A stretch of DNA of 53,039 nt, taken from assembly GCA_016928865.1 (NCBI GenBank), contig JAFGJX010000038.1, positions 1-53,039 on the forward strand, read 5' to 3'. Within the stretch, counting starts at the first letter, position 1. The number at the start of each line of letters is the position of its first letter. The position numbers and the translations under genes were made by a program. The notes beneath the pieces were generated by a model. The model was given only the letters and a program-made list of their open reading frames with translations. It did not search any database and was not told where the DNA came from. Shown here piece by piece: positions 24,249 to 31,258 of the stretch. This stretch comes from Spirochaetota bacterium. Lineage in GTDB: Bacteria > Spirochaetota > UBA4802 > UBA5550.

Positions 24249-24698
24249 TTAATGGGATGCGAATAGTTTTACCGGGTTTCGGGGGAACCCCCAGAGAAGT
24301 TTCCAACAAATTATACCATCGATGATCTCTAGTTGAATAATATAGTTTTTATAATGATAGTTATCGGTAATTTTGCTTTTTATTATATTTTTTAGATATC
24401 TTAAAACAGCCAATGCAAGAATCCGAGATATTGACATTTTCAAAAGCTTTCTCAAATCCAAAAAGTACTCATAATCATCCGGCCTTAATTGTAAATGAAT
24501 CGTATGCCAGTATTCCCTGCTGGCCTTTTCCTGGTATTGGATTCTTTTTCCATTTTGTATATGCCCCTGCATATCATCCATCTGCTTTTTAATCAACATG
24601 ATTATTATCTGATTTCTGGATTTTCCTGTTTTCAGGGCCGCACGATTAATTTGTTCTAAAAATATAGAATGAATGTTTATGGTCGTTTCAATCATCAT
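24249..24698 (-). CDS. Putative ribbon-helix-helix DNA-binding protein
   Basis: This 149-residue basic protein resembles two tandem RHH units: TTINIHSIFLEQINRAALKTGKSRNQIIIMLI (about 4-35), and HTIHLQLRPDDYEYFLDLRKLLKMSISRILALAVLRYL (about 65-102). Each has a beta strand followed by two helices. The 40-residue C-terminus departs from this pattern. It begins at codons for ITDNYH that are read from motif B of the dispersed repeat, so the tail may be acquired. An 11-bp inverted repeat lies just upstream and includes the ribosome site, which fits autoregulation. The DNA is AT-rich. The function is inferred from fold pattern only. Confidence 0.6.
   Translation of the reverse strand: MMIETTINIHSIFLEQINRAALKTGKSRNQIIIMLIKKQMDDMQGHIQNGKRIQYQEKASREYWHTIHLQLRPDDYEYFLDLRKLLKMSISRILALAVLRYLKNIIKSKITDNYHYKNYIIQLEIIDGIICWKLLWGFPRNPVKLFASH
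24356..24369. repeat. Motif B inside the 3' part of the RHH-like gene
   Basis: GATAGTTATCGGTA is the reverse of motif B. It is read on the minus strand as codons for I-T-D-N-Y within the open frame at 24249-24698. Confidence 0.75.
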
Positions 24699-24700
24699 AT

Positions 24701-24741
24701 ATTCGTTCCTCTTCTAATCGTAATTAATAGGAGGAACGAAT
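24701..24741. promoter_or_regulatory. Inverted repeat upstream of the RHH-like gene (operator candidate)
   Basis: ATTCGTTCCTC (24701-24711) and GAGGAACGAAT (24731-24741) are exact reverse complements with a 19-base spacer. The flanks extend the symmetry imperfectly (TCATCATAT and ATATTATGATG). One arm contains the gene's GAGG ribosome site just before its ATG. Confidence 0.6.
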
Positions 24742-24819
24742 CAGTACATATTATGATGAAAATATTTTTTCCAAGATGTTAATATTTTATGATGGTAATG
24801 CTGCTAAATACAATATAAT

Positions 24820-25005
24820 TTATTGTTCATCAAAGAGTAATGAGTTTTTTTGTTTTTGAAATTCATTGATTATGCAGGATGTTCTGAATTTACAGTATCC
24901 TTTGGGGTCGCTGCAGGCAATACAATCATCGCAGAGGTATATCAAGTATTTTGAGCATAAATAGTTGCCTTGTTTGTCGGGATGTTTGATGCATTGTTGG
25001 CGCAT
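24820..25005 (-). CDS. Cys-rich mini-protein, zinc-ribbon/B-box-like
   Basis: From the Met at 25005 the protein has 61 residues with an ordered Cys/His pattern: RQQCIKHPDKQGNYLC, then YLCDDCIACSDPKGYC, then KFRTSCIINEF. The pattern C-x2-H...C...C-x2-C-x2-C...C-KFR-x2-C resembles a small family of anaerobe proteins that I recall with 'CKFR.xC' endings, and suggests zinc or iron-sulfur binding. An extension to an ATG at 25062 adds a hydrophobic 19-residue segment. Neither start has a clear ribosome site. AT-rich DNA surrounds it. The function is unknown. Confidence 0.6.
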   Translation of the reverse strand: MRQQCIKHPDKQGNYLCSKYLIYLCDDCIACSDPKGYCKFRTSCIINEFQKQKNSLLFDEQ

Positions 25006-25228
25006 GTGAACTTTGGAATAATAAATATTAATTATATAATATAATACTAAAATACTGACCATGCGTCAATCTATATTTTAATCTTTCAAGACTTCGTTAA
25101 TAATATTCTCTTTCACAAGACACTTTTTGCATTTTTTAGAGAAGTCGGTTGATTTAATACAGACTTTTTAATATATACTATTTATAAATGCATTACTCAT
25201 TATATTTAAAAAGGAGGGAGGGATCGAT

Positions 25229-25462
25229 ATGCTTTCAAAAAAGACCACGTCACAGCAATCAACGAATAAGACTGGAATTCCGAGGACCTCCAGGAAAAAA
25301 AAAGCTGAATCATCCTTTGACTTGCCGAGTTTCCAGGATGAGATCAGACTCCATGCCTATTATAACTACCTGGCGAGGATGAAGAATAATTTCCCTGGAG
25401 ATGAGATGGGTGATTGGTTGGATGCCGAAAAAAATTTGAGCAGAAAAGCCATCACTCACTGA
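25229..25462 (+). CDS. DUF2934-type small protein
   Basis: This 77-residue protein starts behind a strong AAGGAGGGAGGG site. The N-terminal 35 residues are basic and low-complexity (Ser/Thr/Lys). The C-terminus matches the DUF2934 pattern: EIRLHAYYNYLARMKNN then GDEMGDWLDAEKNL. The family has unknown function. It sits 101 bases upstream of the HEAT-repeat gene on the same strand in an AT-rich patch, and the two may be co-transcribed. Confidence 0.75.
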   Translation: MLSKKTTSQQSTNKTGIPRTSRKKKAESSFDLPSFQDEIRLHAYYNYLARMKNNFPGDEMGDWLDAEKNLSRKAITH

Positions 25463-25563
25463 GAGTGCAGCTGAGGCATATTGCGGTTGCCAGGTTGATA
25501 AAGGGCAATTCAGTTGAATCAATGATTAAAAAATTATAGCAGTGTTTTCCCAGGAAGGGGAGA

Positions 25564-26583
25564 ATGGGGATTTTCGGGCCGAATATTATTGGATTAAAAA
25601 AGAAAAATGACATTCCTGGCTTATTGAAGTGCCTGGATCATAAAAAAGCGCAGATCAGGTGCCGCGCGTTTTTAGTACTGGCTAATATCCCCGGGCTGAA
25701 TGAGCAGGTAATCGGGAAACTCAGGTCAATGCTGAATGATCCTGATGATGCGGTCAGGACAGTTGCGACATTGAAGTTCGCCGAAATCGGAGCGCCGCTT
25801 GGTTCTCGGAACCTGATCGAGCTGATTGCAAAAGGCGCCTGGAAGGATAAGATAGAATTGCTCAAGATAATCGCCAGCCGCGGGCCGAATGTCGATGGCC
25901 CAATTATTGAGGTTATCGTTTTGGCCCTGGCTGACAAAAAGGACATTGTGCGCTACGAGGCGGTCCATGCCGCGGGGGCAACCCGGCGCGGACATCTCGT
26001 TCCCCATATAGCTGCATGCCTGCGTGAAAGGCACTCGATCATGCGCGTTCAGGTGGCACATGCTCTGTGCAATATCGGGGATGAGCAAAGCGTTGATTAT
26101 CTGATTGGATTGCTGGCGGACAGCAATGAAGAGGTGAGGGAGACAGCACGCGCGTGCCTTCAGGGCATCAATTCTGATCTTGCCCGTCGTGTCCTTCATG
26201 ATGCCCGCTTTGCCGAATTGCTCAGGGGGATGGGCGATCTTGAGCCGGTGCGTAAAGAAACAGCAATAAAAATTGGACATGAAATGATAAGGGAAGGCCT
26301 GCCGTTGCTCCATCGCGCGTGCAGTGACAGGTACAAGGAGGTCCGCCTCGCTGCCGCGCGCTCAATAGCCGCTTTTGCGTCCCCGTCGTCCGTTGAGTGC
26401 GTTTCCGTGCTTCTCAAGGACAGGTTCTATGATGTGCGTCTTGCGGCCGTCAGGGCACTTGGCGGGATACGCAGCAGGGATGCGGTGAAAGCGCTCAATA
26501 CTGCGCTTGGTGATAAAAACGACAGGGTGCGCGATGAGGCTGAACGCGTGTTAAAGCAGCTCAGGGCGATGGGGTATCACTAA
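25564..26583 (+). CDS. HEAT-repeat scaffold protein
   Basis: This 339-residue, all-helical protein is built of about nine HEAT/PBS-lyase-type units of roughly 31-35 residues. Examples are DIPGLLKCLDHKKAQIRCRAFLVLANI, LRSMLNDPDDAVRTVATLKFAEIG, HIAACLRERHSIMRVQVAHALCNIG, YLIGLLADSNEEVRETARACL, VSVLLKDRFYDVRLAAVRALGGIR and ALNTALGDKNDRVRDEAERVLKQL. There is no signal peptide, so a cytoplasmic protein-protein interaction role is likely. The partner is unknown. GGGGAG precedes the ATG. Its 3' end overlaps the convergent symporter gene by 23 bases. Confidence 0.85.
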   Translation: MGIFGPNIIGLKKKNDIPGLLKCLDHKKAQIRCRAFLVLANIPGLNEQVIGKLRSMLNDPDDAVRTVATLKFAEIGAPLGSRNLIELIAKGAWKDKIELLKIIASRGPNVDGPIIEVIVLALADKKDIVRYEAVHAAGATRRGHLVPHIAACLRERHSIMRVQVAHALCNIGDEQSVDYLIGLLADSNEEVRETARACLQGINSDLARRVLHDARFAELLRGMGDLEPVRKETAIKIGHEMIREGLPLLHRACSDRYKEVRLAAARSIAAFASPSSVECVSVLLKDRFYDVRLAAVRALGGIRSRDAVKALNTALGDKNDRVRDEAERVLKQLRAMGYH

Positions 26584-27946
26584 GGAGAGGGTCCTCCGAC
26601 ATGTCATGGACGTCTCCTTCCCAGAGGTATTTTTTGGTTTCCGCGATGATCACCCCGTTGAGCAGGATGAGCGCGGCCAGATTGGGGAGTGCCATGAGCA
26701 TATTCATCATGTCCGCCAGGTCCCATACCAGCGGCAGTGAAACAACTGAGCCCACCATAACGGCAGCAACCCACAGAACGCGGTATGGAATAATCGATCT
26801 CTTGCCGAATATGTATTCTACCGACCTTTCTCCATAGTAGGACCAGCCAAGTATGGTCGAATAAACAAACGTGAGTAGCCCCACAGTCAGTATCATCGGT
26901 CCGACAACCGGAATTTCGGCGAAGGCGCGCTTGGTCATGAGTGCGCCGTTTATGGAGCCGAAGTCTGCCGGGAAGCGTATTATGGTGCTCACGAGTACCA
27001 GCCCCGTTATGGCGCAGACGACGACCGTGTCCCAGAAGGTGCCGGTGGCGGATACCAGTGCCTGCTTGACAGGGTTTTTCGTGATTGCTGCTGCCGCCAC
27101 TATGGGAGCCGATCCGAGCCCCGCCTCATTTGAAAAAAGGCCCCGGGCGATGCCGAAGCGTGCAGCAGCCATCACGGATCCGCCGATGAATCCAGCGCCT
27201 GCGGCTTCCGGCGAGAATGCGGATTTAACAATCATGGTCAGGGCCGGCATGAGGGCTTCCCGGTTTATGACAAGAATTATCAGACAGCCGAGTATATAAA
27301 ATCCCGCCATGAACGGGATCAGGAGCGTGCACACCCGCGCGATGGTTTTCACGCCGCCAAGGATTACAACCGCCGTGATGATGGTGACGAACAGGCCGGT
27401 AACCCAGAATGGTGCCCCTATCGTCTCCTTCGCCAGGGTCGATATTGAATTCGCCTGGACCATGTTGCCGATTCCGAAGGCGGCGATTGAGGTGAATACG
27501 CAGAAAAGTATGGCAAGCCACTTCTTGCCCAGCCCCCTCTCCAGCGCATACATTGGACCGCCCAGCATGGTCCCGTCAGAAGTCTTTACGCGATATTTTA
27601 CCGCAAGAACGGCTTCACCGTATTTGGTGGCGAAACCGAACACGCCGGTGAGCCAGCACCAGAGGACCGCACCCGGCCCGCCCAGGGCCACAGCGGTAGC
27701 CACTCCCACGATGTTGCCGGTGCCTATAGTGGCGGCAAGGGCCGTTGCCAGTGCGCCGAAATGGTGGACATCACCGTGGCCGTCGGCATCACTGGTAACA
27801 GAGAGGCGCACAGCCAGGCCGACATAGCGCTGTATGAACCTGAGCCTGAATGTTAAAAACAGGTGGGTGCCGAAGAGGATAACCAGCATCGGGGGTCCCC
27901 AGAGATAGCCATTGAGCCATTTTATAAAACCATGAAAAAAATCCAT
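26561..27946 (-). CDS. Alanine/glycine:cation symporter (AGCS family)
   Basis: This 461-residue inner-membrane carrier has about ten to eleven transmembrane helices and imports alanine or glycine with Na+ or H+. AGCS signatures are ALATALAATIGTGNIVGVATAVALGGPGAVLWCW (about 65-98), FGFATKYGEAVLAVKYR, GGPMYALERGLG, ARFGIARGLFSNEAGLGSAPIVAAAA (about 258-285) and STILGWSYYGERSVEY. GAGAT precedes the ATG. It stands alone on the minus strand and overlaps the HEAT gene tail-to-tail. It fits a peptide/amino-acid-using lifestyle together with the M20 peptidase and CstA nearby. Confidence 0.94.
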   Translation of the reverse strand: MDFFHGFIKWLNGYLWGPPMLVILFGTHLFLTFRLRFIQRYVGLAVRLSVTSDADGHGDVHHFGALATALAATIGTGNIVGVATAVALGGPGAVLWCWLTGVFGFATKYGEAVLAVKYRVKTSDGTMLGGPMYALERGLGKKWLAILFCVFTSIAAFGIGNMVQANSISTLAKETIGAPFWVTGLFVTIITAVVILGGVKTIARVCTLLIPFMAGFYILGCLIILVINREALMPALTMIVKSAFSPEAAGAGFIGGSVMAAARFGIARGLFSNEAGLGSAPIVAAAAITKNPVKQALVSATGTFWDTVVVCAITGLVLVSTIIRFPADFGSINGALMTKRAFAEIPVVGPMILTVGLLTFVYSTILGWSYYGERSVEYIFGKRSIIPYRVLWVAAVMVGSVVSLPLVWDLADMMNMLMALPNLAALILLNGVIIAETKKYLWEGDVHDMSEDPLLSDTPSP

Positions 27947-28028
27947 CGGTATCTCGCTTTGGACAATGATGATACGTTAAACTCGTAGTTTTTGTGCCTT
28001 AATCCGTCGCTCTGTCAAATCATTTTTA

Positions 28029-28862
28029 TCAGAGTGTGTTCCCGCGCCTGAATTCCTCTATCGTTTTTCCCCGTATGCACTCTGCAAGCTCCCACACGTA
28101 GTTATAGATGTGCAGACCCTTGGATGCGGCTATGATTTCCCCGTCCTCCACGCCAACTTCCGACGCGATATACTCTTTCATCATCTGCATCGCGGCCAGA
28201 TTCGCGGGAAAACCGCCCCACAGGTCCCATGAGCGGAAATAGATTATGAAATTAAGCCTGCCATCCTGGATCCGCGTATCGATAAGCCGCAGGCAGGGAG
28301 GGTCCTGAAGGAGCATGTCGGTGGGGTGGGCCACCTGCAGGACCATCTGGTTGTTGCGGTGTCCTTTGTTCTTATAGGTCCAGATGCACAGCTCCATCTG
28401 GTTCAGGTATGTCTTGCCGTCTTCGACGATGACGATCTTCCTGTCTTCCCATGCTTCCCTGTCCTGTATGAGAATATGTTCGAAGTCCTTGCTGTTGTAG
28501 GTTTTCGCATCACCGAAAGGGAGCTCGTATTTGCATATACGCTGTCCGTACGTGTAAGATTCTCCCGGTTTTGCTTCTCCGGTCATCAGATAGGGGAGGT
28601 AGTCGGTCAGGTAGTCGTCCGCCACAGGGTTTGGCAGGTTATATTGTCCCGGTATCTGCGGCAGGAGCGGATGTTCTCCCGGTCTTTTTATATGCACGGT
28701 GATATAATCGAATTCAAGGCGTTTTTCGCCGGCGTATGAGCCGCGGTCAATAGTAAAATCCCTGCCAACTTCCAGACACCGGTACACGGCCTGGAACCAG
28801 GCATCGGGGAGTGTGGTTGCTTCAATATGAATGGGACGTAGCCCTTTCACTGGAGTATTCAT
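28029..28862 (-). CDS. Thymidylate synthase-like protein, archaeal-type
   Basis: From the ATG at 28862 (CAGG eight bases upstream) the protein has 277 residues. A TTG-initiated extension to 28931 is possible but weaker. TS features are YTYGQRICKYELPFG (about 103-117), the nucleophile region LQDPPCLRLIDTRIQ with Cys190, YFRSWDLWGGFPANLAAMQMMKEYIASEVGVEDGEI (about 208-243) and KGLHIYNY. The spacing and the PPC-LRLID wording differ from classical ThyA and resemble the archaeal group. It would make dTMP from dUMP with methylene-THF, tying it to FolD and SHMT. A dUMP/dCMP hydroxymethylase role is less likely. Confidence 0.8.
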   Translation of the reverse strand: MNTPVKGLRPIHIEATTLPDAWFQAVYRCLEVGRDFTIDRGSYAGEKRLEFDYITVHIKRPGEHPLLPQIPGQYNLPNPVADDYLTDYLPYLMTGEAKPGESYTYGQRICKYELPFGDAKTYNSKDFEHILIQDREAWEDRKIVIVEDGKTYLNQMELCIWTYKNKGHRNNQMVLQVAHPTDMLLQDPPCLRLIDTRIQDGRLNFIIYFRSWDLWGGFPANLAAMQMMKEYIASEVGVEDGEIIAASKGLHIYNYVWELAECIRGKTIEEFRRGNTL

Positions 28863-29041
28863 GTTGGTAACCTGATTCGGATGGTATATTCTATTTGAAA
28901 TATTATGTCGTCTCCAATCATTATCTGTCAAGAACTAACATGGCTTAAATATGGCATAAAAGTAAAAAATAATATCTTCTTGACTGGTTGTTTGATTTAT
29001 TATTATAACCTGTTGATCGTGATTATCTACCGGTGTTGATC

Positions 29042-29791
29042 ATGCCAGACATGCATTTAGTGAAACAATCTGATATTGTCATCGGTACCTCCGGCTGGCA
29101 TTATGACGACTGGAGGGGGGTCTTCTATCCGGAGAAACTGGCCCGTAGCAAGTGGCTTTCCTTCTATAGCAATCATTTCCGGACTGTGGAAGTGAACGCC
29201 ACCTTTTATCGCAGGTTCAAGGAAAGCACGTATGTGAAGTGGGGCGAACAGGTTCCTCCTGATTTCCGTTTTGTCTTCAAAGCGCCGAGGATCATAACGC
29301 ATCGACGCTATCTGTCCGGCGCAGACAGGGAGATTGGTGAATTCTGCCAGCAGGCCTCATGCGCCGGGGAGAGATTCGGTCTTATTCTCCTGCAGCTTGC
29401 GCCAAACACGCCTGTTGAGGCGGAGCGCCTCGAATCCGCTCTGAGTGCATTCAAAGACTGCAGGGTGGCGGTTGAATTCCGTGACAGCAGGTGGCTTACC
29501 GGAGGAACCCAAGCCATTCTCGAAAGGATGAACGCTGTTTTCTGCGCCGTGGATTCTCCGAAAATGGGTATCACTGATTGGGTAACATCGGATACTGCGT
29601 ATATTCGCCTGCATGGAAAGCGGGAATGGTATGATGACCTGTACAGTGATGATGAGCTTGAAGAAATTGCAGGCCATGTCGTGACGATGCAGTCCAGGGG
29701 GGCGAAGCGGGTTTATGTCTTCTTTAATAATGATGTATGCGGCTATGCAGTTAAAAATGCCCTTGCTCTTGATAAATTGCTTGCAGGATAA
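29042..29791 (+). CDS. DUF72 family protein (YecE-like)
   Basis: This TIM-barrel protein of about 249 residues belongs to DUF72. Motifs are IGTSGWHYDDWRGVFYPE near residue 15, FRTVEVNATFYRRFKESTYVKW, PPDFRFVFKAPRIITH, LILLQLAPN, VAVEFRDSRW, YIRLHGKREWY and the end VYVFFNNDVCGYAVKNALAL. The biochemical role of the family is not established. The start could be the ATG at 29042 or an upstream GTG at 29033. No clear ribosome site helps the choice. It is divergent from the thymidylate synthase gene. Confidence 0.88.
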   Translation: MPDMHLVKQSDIVIGTSGWHYDDWRGVFYPEKLARSKWLSFYSNHFRTVEVNATFYRRFKESTYVKWGEQVPPDFRFVFKAPRIITHRRYLSGADREIGEFCQQASCAGERFGLILLQLAPNTPVEAERLESALSAFKDCRVAVEFRDSRWLTGGTQAILERMNAVFCAVDSPKMGITDWVTSDTAYIRLHGKREWYDDLYSDDELEEIAGHVVTMQSRGAKRVYVFFNNDVCGYAVKNALALDKLLAG

Positions 29792-29820
29792 TGATCTCAG
29801 AGCACAGATATGGGGTCCAG

Positions 29821-29838
29821 ATATGGGGTCAGAGTAAC
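29821..29838. repeat. Motif A copy downstream of DUF72 gene
   Basis: ATATGGGGTCAGAGTAAC is a forward motif A. The 13 bases before it (GATATGGGGTCCA, 29808-29820) are a partial tandem copy. Confidence 0.75.
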
Positions 29839-29901
29839 TAACAGATTCAGGGCCGCGAAATTGACTTTTTATGAAGACATACCATCCGGAGTTGACTATA
29901 A

Positions 29902-31167
29902 ATGAGCTACTATAACAGGGAAACCGCTGATAAAATGAGGCACTTTCTCGAGCAGGACATGCCCCGATATATGGATATTTTGTACGATATGGTGGGGATA
30001 AATTCTTATACCCTGAATCCCTCAGGTATTAATCATCTTGCTGACTATACCGCAGATATATTTCAAAGCCTTGGCTTTGACGATCAACGCGTACCATCAA
30101 CTGATTGTTCGTATGGAAATCACCTGGTCCTTGGACGTAACGGGCAAAAACCGATAACTATCGGTTGTGTTTCCCACCTGGATACTGTATTCAGTCCTGA
30201 AGAAGAAGAGCGGAATAATTTTCACTGGCGTATTGAAGGTGACCGTATTTATGGTCCCGGAATGGAGGACATCAAGGGGGGCACTGTGGTTATGCTCATG
30301 ACCCTTGAGGCGCTTCGCCACGCCGCGCCGGAGCTTTTTGCTGCTGTCTCGTGGACGCTCCTTCTTGACGCGTCGGAAGAGACCGATTCAGTAGATTTCG
30401 GCGAGCTATGCAAGCAGCGTCTTGGCGTGTCAGCGCTCGGCTGCCTGATATTTGAAGCCGGTATTATACGGGGAGCCGATTATTACGTGGTTACGTCACG
30501 GAAGGGGAGAGCGGAGATCAGGATTGCCACGGAAGGGAAGGGCGCTCATTCCGGAGTTTCCCATAAAAAAGGCGCCAGTGCCATCCTTCAGATGGCTGAT
30601 ATAATCAGGAAAATCGAATCAATTACGGATTATACTCAGGACCTCACGGTTAATATTGGCAGGATTTCCGGAGGTTCGCAGATTAACCGCGTGCCGCATT
30701 TTGCAGAGGCTCACGCTGAAATGCGGGCTTTCTCGCCGAGCATATTTGAAGATGCACTGAGTAAAATTCTTGCGTTGGACGGTTATAGCAGCGTTGCCAG
30801 CGCTGCGGGCGGATTTTCCTGCAGAACATCGGTCGAACTGGTGCGCAGAGTACCGGCATGGCCGGATAACCCCGGATCGAGGCGTCTTCATTCCTTCTGG
30901 GAATCCGCCGGCGAGCTGCTTGGACTTTCCGTGCATCTTGAAAAGCGTGGCGGGCTTTCAGACGGTAACTATTTTTGGGAATATATGCCGACCATCGATG
31001 GTCTTGGGCCATCAGGAGGCAACCCGCATTGCTCGGAGCATGCTGATGACGGCAGCAAGGAACAGGAGTTTGCTCTGCGTTCTTCTTTTGTGCCCAAATC
31101 TGTTCTAAATGCCATGGCAATAATAAAAATGATTGAGAGTGCCTCGCCGGCTCAGGAAGAGGGCTGA
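29902..31167 (+). CDS. M20-family metallopeptidase (CPG2/ArgE-like)
   Basis: This 421-residue cytoplasmic peptidase has two-metal-site motifs: SHLDTV with His92 and Asp94, GPGMEDIKGG with bridging Asp123, DASEET with general base Glu159 and ligand Glu160, HSG in the dimerisation lid, and a C-terminal ligand His in GGNPHCSEHADDG. It probably hydrolyses a dipeptide or an N-acyl amino acid. GGAG precedes the ATG. The codons for P-I-T-I-G (residues 84-88), in the beta strand just before the metal ligands, coincide with a perfect 16-bp copy of dispersed motif B. It is followed by cstA on the same strand, 91 bases away. Confidence 0.9.
   Translation: MSYYNRETADKMRHFLEQDMPRYMDILYDMVGINSYTLNPSGINHLADYTADIFQSLGFDDQRVPSTDCSYGNHLVLGRNGQKPITIGCVSHLDTVFSPEEEERNNFHWRIEGDRIYGPGMEDIKGGTVVMLMTLEALRHAAPELFAAVSWTLLLDASEETDSVDFGELCKQRLGVSALGCLIFEAGIIRGADYYVVTSRKGRAEIRIATEGKGAHSGVSHKKGASAILQMADIIRKIESITDYTQDLTVNIGRISGGSQINRVPHFAEAHAEMRAFSPSIFEDALSKILALDGYSSVASAAGGFSCRTSVELVRRVPAWPDNPGSRRLHSFWESAGELLGLSVHLEKRGGLSDGNYFWEYMPTIDGLGPSGGNPHCSEHADDGSKEQEFALRSSFVPKSVLNAMAIIKMIESASPAQEEG
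30150..30165. repeat. Perfect motif B dyad inside the M20 gene
   Basis: ACCGATAACTATCGGT (seven-base arms, two-base centre) lies in frame within the M20 peptidase coding sequence. It is the most complete copy of the dyad in the window. Confidence 0.85.
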
Positions 31168-31196
31168 AATATCACTATTTTCAGGGGTCTTTTTTT
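31164..31196 (+). terminator. Weak intrinsic terminator after M20 gene
   Basis: CTGAAA (31164-31169, overlapping the stop codon) pairs with TTTCAG (31179-31184). A GGGTC spacer and a run of seven T follow. The stem is short and there are extra bases before the T-run, so strength is doubtful. Confidence 0.4.
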
Positions 31197-31258
31197 ATTG
31201 ACGCATGTATGATTTTTTACCAGACTGCTAATATAAACCCTCTATCGGAGGCCAGCCA

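Noticed and set aside
22300..24250. Tetrahydrofolate or cobalamin riboswitch near fhs or the acs genes
   Set aside because: I looked for the conserved cores of these riboswitch classes in the upstream regions and saw none. Only short leaders and repeats are there.
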